From Aphelocoma coerulescens (Eukaryota > Chordata > Aves > Passeriformes > Corvidae), in NCBI RefSeq assembly GCF_041296385.1, contig NC_091023.1:6510924-6574923 (forward strand): DNA of 64,000 bases, in the 5' to 3' direction. This document shows, piece after piece, positions 29,201 through 41,200 of the stretch (positions within the stretch are counted from its first letter, which is position 1; the number at the start of each line of letters is the position of its first letter). A program made the translations under genes and the position numbers. The notes under the pieces are model-generated. The model saw only the letters and a program-made list of their open reading frames with translations. It was not told the origin of the DNA and searched no databases.

Positions 29201-32200
29201 CAATAAACTGCATATGCATGCCTTGGTAAACATTTATCTGGCTGCCAGTGCTCTCAGGAGTTAAATAATTAAAAACAAAATCAATTACACAATCACGAGA
29301 ACAGAAATAAATGACGCAAAGTCCTAATTTCAGACTAAGATGTAATCAACCCTCACTGGAAGCATTAGAAAATGGTATTTGAGAACAAGTGGTAACATCA
29401 GACTGAGAGGAAAGAAGCTTCCACAGTATCCACAGGGAAGGTATTTACTGGAGTTGTTCCACTCAAGCCCAAGAATAAGGGCAAGGCTCTCCACTCAGTA
29501 ATCTTGCCATTTCTGTGAAGTGACTACTGGAGATCACTGAGCTGTGGATGCACAGAGGAACAGAAGCTTTGCACTGCACCCTCAGCCTCTTTGAAAAGAT
29601 AAACCCACTCTGCAGCTGGCTTGGAGCATGTGTGGGAATGAAGGAGAGAGAAAAATCCATGAAGAAGACAGAACTACAGTGGATTAAGCAGTTCTTTTAT
29701 CAACTTCAGCTATTTAGAGGGCCTGTATAAATCACACCATGGAAAAACAGTTTGTCAGCATTGCACTGTCTATCCTACAGGAACTCAACTTAGCCACAAC
29801 GTCTGCCTCTCTACAGATAAAACTGTCTCAGAAGTCAAAACAGTATTCTTTTTACCTTGACTCCATCTTAGTTGAACATCCCAATAAACCTCCTTTCCCC
29901 AATCCCTTCTCTCTTCTGCTGCATTTAAAGGTTTTGCCAAGAATGAACTATTTTTTCAGAAACAAGATTTCCACACAAAAAATACCACAGAATCTCAAAA
30001 TTGTCCATTATACTCCTACTCTGTCTGAAGACATCCCCCTCAACTCAACCTACAAAGGAAATTTTAGCATTCTTAGAATGCTTAAAAACAAAGGGGAGAA
30101 TCTCAGAAGTCAGATGTTACCATTGTAGCTATCTTAGTTTTTGCTAAGGAGGAAAAAAAATAAAATCAAAATGAAGTCCCATATATAGCCCAAATATCAG
30201 AAACCACCACAAAGAAAATACCAAGGAAAGAGGAAAAGAAAGGGGAAAGGTAGTGTTTTCAACTCAGGAATAAGTGAATTCTCTTATCAAGTCTTCAAAA
30301 TGCTACAATATTCCCAACTGCATCCCTCTCCTTAAAAGCTTGTTGAGATTATCATCTTCTCCTCAGCCAAACATGCTCCTAACTCTGAAAGAGTAGCTTC
30401 TGTTCTTTCCACAGACCTTATGGCTCCATCACCTAAATATCCTTTGCAAGACTCCACCAAAAGCAGTCCAGAAGATTGACTGGCTGCTCATGGCTTGGAC
30501 AGGTGCACATTTCCCTGGGTAAAAAACTGGCTGGATGGTCAGGCCCAGAGAGCAGGGGTGAAAGGAGTTACATCCAAGTGGTGGCTGCTACCAAGCGGTG
30601 TTCCCCAGGGCTCAGGACTGGGTCCAGTTGTGTTTAATGTCTTTACCCATGATCTGGACAAGAGGATGGAGAGCACCCTCTGTCAGTTTGCAGACAACAG
30701 CAAGTTGGGTGAGAGCATTGATTCTCCCAGGTAGTAAGTGATAGGACAAGAGAAAATGGCCTCAAATTACACCAGGGCAGGTTTAGACTGGGTATTAGGA
30801 AACACTTCTTCATAGAAAGGGTTGTCAAGGAACAGGCTGCCCACAGAAGTGGTGCAGTCACCATCCCCAGAGGTATTTAAAAATGTGCAGATGAGGCATT
30901 TAGGGACAGGGTTGAGTGGTGGACTTGATGATCTCAGAAGTCTTTTGCAGCCTAAATGATTCTATGAAAGCTTGGTTTAGACCTCAGTTCCTAAGTCTTT
31001 GTATATACATTAAGATCCCAGGTGGCATTTCTGTTTCTAATTTAGAACGTAAATACTTACTCTAACCAGCTTTCATGACTGTCAAAGAAATGTGAAGTCT
31101 TCAGCCAGTGTAATTTGAACAGTTTTTATATACCTTTTTTTTAAAAAAAGATCTAATATTGCATTTAAAAGATGTACCTCTAGTTGTATCTGGGCCAGCA
31201 GAGAGTGACAGCAGCATACTTGTTGAATCAAACTTAAAAACCCAAAACCTCACACCTAAGTGTCTCATACAGGTAATAATTGGCAGCACAGGAATTCTTT
31301 TGACCATGGGTTCATTGATTGAATTTAGGTCCAGAATTTCCCCAGAGGGAAGGAAAGTGGAAGAACAAGTTGTTAGCAAGCACTTCAATACACTTAAATA
31401 CTGGTGTAATGTGTTCTCATGCTTAGTTAAAATGGGGGGATGTACTTTTCTTAGGTTAAACACTCTTCAGCAGTTGCACAACTTTTTAACCCCACAAACA
31501 CATCTTAAATACTGCAAAGATATTGGATAGCTTGCTCATCAGAAAATTGAAAAATACTTTTTGTAAGTTACCTTTCATCTACATCCTGGAACAAACAGGT
31601 CGGTGTGTGCGTAGTCGTAAAAATTCTTTTGTCAGGAGGAATTCTGGGTGCTAAGAGAAAAATAAAAGCATATTAACTGGGGATTTTTCATATATAATAC
31701 TTCAAGCTGCCAAAATTCTGGCCAAGAGCATACAGGAAAGCAGCTTGCTAGCTCACAGCATCTCAGCAAGGATAGAGAACAGAAACAATTCTCTTTCGCT
31801 ATAATAAAGCTTGAACAGCTCTTACTTTTAGGAAAGCAAACTAGTCTTTGTGCACTCAAGGATTACCTTCATAACCAGAATGGACTTTTTCTGCAAGCAA
31901 CACACAGCAAAGCTGGTCTTCTGCTATTTCTGGATCTTGCACTTTGATAAGGTAAGGAGTCATCCGGAACGGGTGATAGCAAATCTCATTTTCACGCTCC
32001 TTGCCCGCACTAATAATTAAAGAGAGTTAATTATTTCAACAGATTCATCTTATGCTAAATAAAATTTTAATTTGTCCATTGTATTTCCCTCATGACACAA
32101 GAACTGCATATTAGCTACTAAAATAGCACCCAAGATCTTAGCTTTATTTTTTTTTTGGTAGAAGAGAATCTAATTCTGATAATATCCTTTGCATACCAAC

Positions 32201-35200
32201 TTCCATAAAGATTGTGCTGTTCTTTCTACTGCCCCAAACAAATATCCACAACAGCATTACATGGAAGTTTGATAGAAAAACCCAGCTCATGGAACAGATT
32301 AAGCTACTTTGCTGTCCTTCAGAGGGATGAATTTACATGGCTTTTTTATGAAGACTGCTATATCCCCTCAGTTAACATAAAGATCATCTTTTTAATCAAT
32401 ATTTATTCCAGTTTAGAAGGAGTAAAGACTCAATATTTAATGACAGGTGTTTGCTTAACCAGAATGCAAACATAGTAATGAAAACAACCAGCATTTACAC
32501 AGTGACCAAAGAAAAATCAGTTGTAATAAGTTTATAACAGCGGAGCTTTATAAAAGTAAAGCTTTTGAAACCAGTGTTAGTTGGATAAAAAAATCTCCAG
32601 TAACACCAGCAGTACTTCTACAGTTCATCCAATGCAACACTCTGGAGCTCTGCATTACCTCCAATTCTTTTAAAGTTTATTCATACCTCAATAATAAGTA
32701 TTCATTTATTCCAGAAGTAATTAAATAATTGGATCCACTATTTTTCTTTCAGAAATGCTGCCAGAGAGGCAGTAAGCATCAAGAAATCAAATTGCACAAG
32801 AAAGAACATGAACTATGTTGCCAGCTTTGCCTCAATTAAAAAAAAAAACAAACAACTAAAGACGAGTGATTGGGGGCAGGAAAAGAAGGAACAAAACCAA
32901 AACCAAAGAATTGTGTCATTTATTAACTGCAAAAGAGACAAGTCAAGTTACCCTCAAGTATCTTCCCAGAGGATACTTGAGACAAATTTGAGACATTAAT
33001 TTTTTAGAATGAAGGAGACTCTGAAGCAGGTGCTGAACAGAACAGCTCTATTTACATGAACCAAAGGCTTTCCAGAGCAGGAGGAGACACTGTATCACCT
33101 TCCTTTATGGCACAAAGGTCAATATTCACATGGATTAACTTCCAAGATGCAGCTTCCCAAAATGAGTTCAGTTTTCTCTGTAGCTCTACAGTTAATCAAC
33201 TCAAGGATGTGCATATGTTTTGGTTTACAATCACATTACGAAAAAGCATGAAATGTACATACCATATGGTTCTTATAAAAGTTTAATACTTATGGTTTCA
33301 TAATGCAACACTAGGCTTTGTAATATTGTCTTACCTGATGCGACAGAAAAAAGATTTCTCTTCCATGCAATCCTGGGTGGAAGACTCTAGAAATATTAAG
33401 CATATTTCATACCAAGTTACAAAATACTAGAAGATTATGATATTTCGTACAAGAATTTTTCCTTAGATAATAAAGGTTGAATTTTTTTAAGTTTATGTTC
33501 CCTGAAGTCTCCATATGTATTTGTTAAACAATGCACATCATAGGCAACTAAATCTGAACATCACTTAGATTCTGAGGCTGGCGTGTGAGTCACAGCTCCT
33601 TTTATCAAGTCTTTTTCCTAAACACATCTCAACAGCTCTCCAGTTTGAGCTGCTTACTCTTATCAACTCTTTCACAGTACTTTATACCAATGACCAAAAA
33701 TGCTTAATTACCTATGACCCCAAAATTTGACCTTTTTCCTAGAAAGACACAAGGACAGCTCGATCACCAAATACACTTCCTACCATCCCTCTTCTCCCTT
33801 TTTTCTGAAGGCTTCTTCTCATGTTTTAAGCTTATTTCCCTCCTTTTCCAGAGTAGCCACTCACTGATTTCCAAGGGAAGCTCTGGCATTTCAAGGGCCT
33901 CCAGTGCACAATACCTTTGGATATTATATCGTAGGGCAGCTGATACAAAAGAGAGTGTGCACAGTTCTACTTACTGCATTTCTTAAACTTGAAGCTATAC
34001 ACAAACATAATAGAGCTACAGAAAATGTTTCAAGAAAGTAAAACCAAAAAACCTCCTGCATAACTGAGTAATCAGGATTATATGGTCAGCATTTACCACT
34101 GACCCTTTTTTCAGCCAGAGGTTGCACTAGAGACCCCACAAGGTCCCTTTTGACCTGCTTTATGTATGCATTGCTTAGTACATGTTTATTGCTAATTGGT
34201 TTTTTTAAATTAAATATGGTTCACACCCTGGCTCAATGTCATAGATTTAGTATGCAATGGATTGGAATTTCAAACATTTAGAGCAGACTTGAATTTCAAG
34301 TGTTTATTTGAAATAGTTGGCAGATATTTTTCAATTACTAATGGCGGTAGGTACGTGAGTAAAACAATCCTACCACAAACAAATATCAAGTGCCCTGAGA
34401 CATCTCATACTTCACCATTAATTATGTCTAATATAATTTTTCTAAGGCTGGAAGAAGAGAGCTGTGATTACACTTGGTGAGTGCACAGTGATGGCAGCTG
34501 GAATACCTTTTTCTACACTGTAATCAAGGTGTCCAGTATTAAAATCATAACCATTTTAAAAGGAAGGAGACAGAGTAATGTCCCTTTTATACTTGAGGAA
34601 GAGAAAATGTGAAGAAAAATTGTTTTAATTTGATTACTAGTAAAAGTGGAAAGTAAATTCACCATTCAGCATGAATTCCTACTTTGTTTTCTTTCATCAG
34701 CTGGCTGAAAGGGGCATGAGAACTGATAAACAATGACATTCAGAAGACTTCTGACCAACAGACAAACCCTGCTGATTTATAAAATAGATTTATACACCTA
34801 GCATTGTTCAGAGATGTTCTAATAATGCCCCTGTGTTATACCCTCAAAAAGTGATGGGGGGAAGGATGGAAGGACATTCAAAATCAGTGCAAGTATTTGC
34901 ATTTGTATGACTGAAAGAAGGTCAGAGAAATATCTGCTGTTGAGACCACTCACCAGCTCTATTGCAAATATTCCATGATGGTAATCTGTATGGGGTGGTA
35001 GAAGTATAGAACACACTGACATCCTGAGGTGCCAAGAACTCCACAAATTTGGCATTTTTAAAATAACCCCTCTTGCAGCGGAGAATAGAAGCAGCTTGAT
35101 CAGAGATGTACAAAATTTTCCCAGTTATCAAAGACACAGCTACAGCAAACATATCCTAAAAATAAAAATCTCAAATTATTTAGACAGTTTGAAACATTCT

Positions 35201-38200
35201 TCAGTGCAGCACATATTTCTGAGAAAAACATTTAAGATATAAAAACATTAGTAAGTTCAAAATGAGAATTAAGGAAATTTTATTTTATTACAGATGTAGT
35301 TCAACACAATCTGCTTATCAAGTAGACACAGACAGAATACTTTCCAATTATGTAGTAAGAATAATACACTACTATTTATGGGTTACAAGCCCTAAATATC
35401 ATTGTCTAAAGTTCCATGATGCAGAATGAATTTGCAAATTAAGAATTAATGACCTTCCAGCTATATAACTTCACATTTTCCCTGTGCTTGTTACAGGTAT
35501 GATTTACATTTATGAAATTCAGCTGTTTGTAAGAGGTTGTGTTAGTTGGTCCATCCACTGCAAAGTGAAAAAAATGCTCTAAACCACTTAGTAAAAAATA
35601 ATGAGTACACAGGTGGGAAGAAGTCCCACACACTCCACTTGTATTGTTTCTCTTCCTGATGCAGAGGAGCTTCCTACGTCACAACCCTTCGTGCTCCATT
35701 CACAAACCCTGTACAGGAACTTAAGAGCTGTCAGCAGAACACTGCTTTCACAAATGGATATTCAGATTAACTGAACAATGTTTATGATATTTGGCTGAAT
35801 TTCTCAGTTGTACTCTACACTTCCTATTTATTTCACCTTGTGGGCAGCCTTTACAATTCATAGATTCAACAAAACCCACCTACTTCAACCTATGGAACAT
35901 CCCCCACCAAGCACTTGTTTTAGAGAATTCAGAACTTCATACATTCAAACAGAGGTTTCAGTTTAAAAAAATAGTAGAAGGCAGTCTAATACACTTATAT
36001 GCCATTATTTTTTGAAGGCTCCATAACTTATCCCTAAAATACTAGTAATATGGAAATAAATATAATTTAAAAAATCATTCAGATTATCATTTCACTGCTA
36101 GAACTACATTGATGGTCCTAGCTGTTCTTATCTCAATGAGAATGCAGTATCACTGGATCCCACAGAAAGCCTTGTACCTGTTGTGAAGACCAGACAAATC
36201 CCACAGAAAAGGACAGAGTGATTCCAGTACTTTTGTCACTCTTCAGTCACACTAACACAAAGAACTGGTGAAACATCAAATAACCTCTAGTTATAAGAAT
36301 AAGCTGAAGTGATTCACCATGTGCCTTGACTAAAATTTGGAAAAAGTTAACTCTCCAACTTTAGCAAGTGCATTAAAATGAAAACTAATGATATTTCACA
36401 GTGCTTTGTATCTCACGGATATTGATATGTGTCACACCACGACCTCCAGGCACAAGGTACAATTCAGAGGATCAGGGAGTCCAAGACTACTTATTTCCCA
36501 CCTAACTGACAGAAACAAATTGTATTTGTGAAGTCTGAAAAGGCTCAGAGTTTCTCCTCAACATCCCCTGGAAGACAAAAGGCATTTTCTTCAGCTTTGT
36601 GGTTTGTGTTTACCAACTCTTCCCTTGTAAAAAGAAGGCATGCCTGAAAATTCCAGTTCTAGAAAACATTTTCAATACACACTGCAGACTCAGGTCACCA
36701 CACTCACCGCATTTTTCATGATGTATTCTGAGGTTATAGTCTCAACTTCTTCCACTGTGTAAGACGATACATTGAGACCAGCAGGTTGGGATTCATTAAT
36801 CATCAACAACTGGTAATATTCTTCATTGGCTACATGAGAACAACAAACAATTTATAATCAGGATATCAATAAACACCCAGCCTAGGAGCAGTAAACAGCA
36901 AAAACATTTTTTGGCATAAATGCAGAAGTTGGGAAGTCTAGGCACTATTCCACATACATCTTTTGCCTTGGTAGAGCTTCCTCATCAGTAACTCAAATAA
37001 ATGTGCACATCTTAGTATACCCATATATGAATGGTCACGGATTTCAGGCTGTTTGACAGTTCAAACAGTATGAAACTGTAAATTGTTTTCAAATTAATTT
37101 TCTAACTCAACCGAACAGTAGGAAAATATGAAGCCTCTAGAGAGCCACTTTAACTCCCAAAGGAGCAGAAGTTAACAGAGCCAACAAATAGGAATGACAT
37201 GAAAATATCTGGTTAGAAAGGTTTTCAGACATAAGACAGTTCTCTGTGTTATGCTAAGTTTATTTAAATTCCTGTTTTGAAAGTTTCACTTTAGCCAGGT
37301 TGGCATTAACTAGGCAGTATCACACTCGATTACCTTTAACTTGTTTAATGCTTTTAAGGGCATATTTCAATGTCGTTAGGACACTAGATTTGCCTTTGAC
37401 TCTCTTCTCAGAAGGAAGGTGAGCTTTCAGCTCCTGCAATGTTTTCAGCAATTCCTTTTGTGTTTTGGCTTTAGTGGACTGCTCACTACTGTAAGATGAA
37501 AAACAAAAAACAGAACATCACTTGAATGCCTGAAGTGACACATCATCCTCAAAGAAGCCCAAATGCACTCGGACACTTCTCATACACATCAATTTGTACC
37601 ACTAGCCTCATTAACTTTTCCAGTACCCAGTAACAACTTTCAGAACTCATGGAAATTCTTACATTACCATTTAAAATGAAAGATTTACCACCACCTGGAG
37701 TGTGATTGTAAAATGTACTCTTTATGTGCAACAGTACATATGCCCAAGCACCACAGAATTTCTTTTTTTCTCTTTGCCACAGTCTCCCTCCTCCCTTTTT
37801 AGTGGCATTTTCCTTAGTTCCTTTCAAAATGAAACTCAGAAATGTTCATGGACTTCAAAGGAGAGAAGCAGGAGGCCCATTCAAGTCTTCACCTCCTGTT
37901 CAAGCAGGTTCTCTTAAGAAAGGTCCCTGAAAAGGGAATGGCAGTGGGAGAGTATCAAGTTAACAAAACAAATGGAGAAATCCTTTGAATAACATATCCC
38001 AGCTAAGCATGGCAATACATTAAGTAAGATAAGGAAACTTTGACTAAATTTGTAAGGAAAAGAATCAGAGGAGGCTGGAGACAGAAGCTGCATTCACAGT
38101 TCTCAGGTGTGTGTTCAGGAGAATTGTCTAAGTGTAGAAGGTGATACAGAGATTATCAGTGCCAATATCAGAAAGTTATCACCTTCCTTTACAGTTCCCG

Positions 38201-41200
38201 GTATCTCTCCCCATTATTGAGAGGTGCTGACACAATCCAAAAGGAAGACCAAAGGAGGTGAGGGAAGTGAGGGAGAGGATAGCAAAGATGGATGGCAGAT
38301 GGGTAGGAAGGAGTTAAAATAATAAATCACCTTGGTTTTCGCACTGGAGATTTTAAAAGCTGATCATTCACCATGATCAAGAGGATTACAGAGCTGTTCT
38401 TAAATCTTCCTGAAAATTTTTTCCCTTCCAAAGGAAGGTGTTCTCTTACCACCTGATTGTCATGGCTGGTAATCTGTAAGAAGTTACCCTAGGCACCACT
38501 GTAGAAACAATAATCTTGGCAACTGCACTGCCTGACTGAAGCGGTCAGTAAAGTGGCTTCAGCTTCCAAGTAATTTTCAAGAGGATTTCTGAACATTTTT
38601 CTGGGAAGTTTTAAGAGCTTGAAAAGGTAGATAAATCATCTGACAGGTGTTAGGTATATTTTACCAAAAATGGCTGCAAAGTGACAAAGCTGACTTGTAC
38701 TAGAGAATACACATTGTTCTAGCTTACATCACAATGTACTATGAGAAACACAGTATTCATTTACTCACTGGTCACTTTGTACCAAGAAATAATGGCAAGG
38801 GATCAAACAAAAAGAGCATAGTACTCCCTTGGGAAACATTATGTTCATGCTGTATTAAAATCACATGTACAACATGGCTTGACAGTTTGGACAGCTGCAA
38901 TCAAACAGGGCTTTGTTAACAGAGGTTCATGGAAGAACCCTCCATGCTGGCAGTACGGAAAAAGAGAGAAAGGAAATATTATGAAATAACTGAGCATATT
39001 GTTGGTTTGTACTCTCAGAGTACAGACTGCTCCATGAGAGTGGTCAGACTCTTCTGCAAGAAAAAAAACCCTTCCAAATTAGCATACGGTAGCAGCAAAT
39101 ACAGAAGATGGACATTCTTGGAAAATAAGTTACTGAACTCCAAAATGTTTTTCCAGAGAGCAGTAACATCAGGCACAGTAGGCAGCCACAGGGAAGGTGT
39201 GACTTGCAGAGGACAGAATAAGGAAGTTCTATAAAGATAGGAGCTGTTCATCTTGCTTTTTGTGGACAGCAAACTGGAAAGGTACCTACAGATAGCAAAC
39301 TAGAGCTGTTGGTTGGCACTGATACTGAATGCAAACCCCAGTAGTCTGAATCAAAGATTGAGCCTACAAAGATAAGCAGTTTATCAGACTACTTTAGTCT
39401 TCTCTTTAAAGAGCATCCTCTAGATATCTTCAGTCTCCCATTCCCAAAAGATGATCAGATTCTGCCCTGTAACCCTCTAGCACTGTGCTTGATGGCTGGG
39501 GAGAACACTGTACCATCTGGATTCCTAATTATTTTGGAGCAGAGAGCTATTAATGAAATTTAAAACTGAAATGTCAAAAAAAATCCAGTAACTCCCTCCA
39601 AGATCTTGCAGTGAAGAGAAATGAATCAAGAGGAAACAAAGATTAAGAAATGCCTTTGGTTCACCCTTTTCATACTAAGCAACATAAACTCTAGATCACA
39701 ATTTCCAGTTGAAAATACAGCGTGGAACAAGCTCTCCAGGTGCCTGCAAGGCAGACACAGAAAATATGTTGAGCAAGCAACAAATAGTGCATAGGAGTAA
39801 TTTTAATTTACTACTTTTCTAGGAACTGCATCAGGTAGAAACAGGCTCAGGTAGGCAGGTCTCAGATATGGGTCTTAACATCACCATGCTCTAGCTAGAT
39901 AGCCTTGATCTGCTCAGGACCAGGTTTTGATCTCCTGATCAGCTGACTTAAAAAAACAAGTACAGCAGGGCACTCTGAAGTGTCTAAAGATGAGCCTTCA
40001 AGCTACCATGGTCCCCAAGGCTATCAGGGACAGAAGCAGAGTTCACACAGAGGGATTCCTGCAGCTGGTGTTTGTGTATCCTTTATCCTTACACCCTGGA
40101 GGCTTGAATCCCAGAAAATGGAACATAGGAGAGGCAGATGATACAGCTGCTGGACACCAGGAATAATCCAACTCAATGGTGAATTCTGATATTAACACAC
40201 CACCAGGTTCAGATTAAATTCTGAAGAGTAAAAAATTTAAAAGCTACAAAACCCCACCATAACTGAAGCAAAATTCAATGGGACTCACAAAAAAAAAATT
40301 ACAGAGTTAAGCTACCAAATCAAAACAAAGTAAAAAGTATTTTAAAGGTTACCACACAACTCACATGGAACAGCAACAAAAAGCTCTAATTTAATCAAGT
40401 GGTTAATACGACATGCTACTGATTATGGACAGGAAGAGAAGCAAAGACAGGATTTCTTGTGTAGTCATCCAGGTTGAGGCAAAACAAAACAAACAACCCA
40501 AAATATGACATTATCTCATTTTCAGCATTTAGCATACATGCAAATTATTGGAAAATATATGCCTATTCATTTACCTGCATCCACTGCTGGACTGATTGTG
40601 TTCAGAGTTTGCAATCATCAGACTAAACGCATTTGAGCTTGAACTAGAAAAAGGAAAGAAAAAAAGATTAATATTTGCAAACCTAACAAACAACTTTTAG
40701 TTAATTTTAGCTTTTTATTTTCCTATTAATGACTGGCTACCTAAAAAAAAAAAACAAAACAAAACAACAAAAAACCCCAAAACCCCAACCCCAAATTTTA
40801 AAAGCTTCTGCATGGTACAACTAATGGGCACTAAAGCTGTAAACATTTGTCTAAGAAGCATAGAATACCTTCCTTGAGTTGGAAAGGACCCATAAGGATA
40901 ACTGAGTCCTATCACCCTGGTCCTCACAGGACCACTAGGGAGGTGGCTCTTAATATAGCTTTGCTCTGTACAGTAAACTATTATTTAAAAGATTAAAATA
41001 GCATGGTTGTATCATCACACATAAGAATCATCTGACAGGTTTTGATATTCAACTACAGAAGTTGGTGTACAAGAAAATAAATAAATAAGGCAAGTTAAAC
41101 ACACAATGAGTAGAAAGATGCAAATGATGCTGACCATACAAACAGCAGAGACCTTTTCTTTATAAATTATATTACACAATTGACATCACATGAGAGTACA

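Noticed and set aside
38929..39234. 101-codon plus-strand ORF in intron 4
   Set aside because: No similarity, no promoter or poly(A) context, and antisense to an intron.
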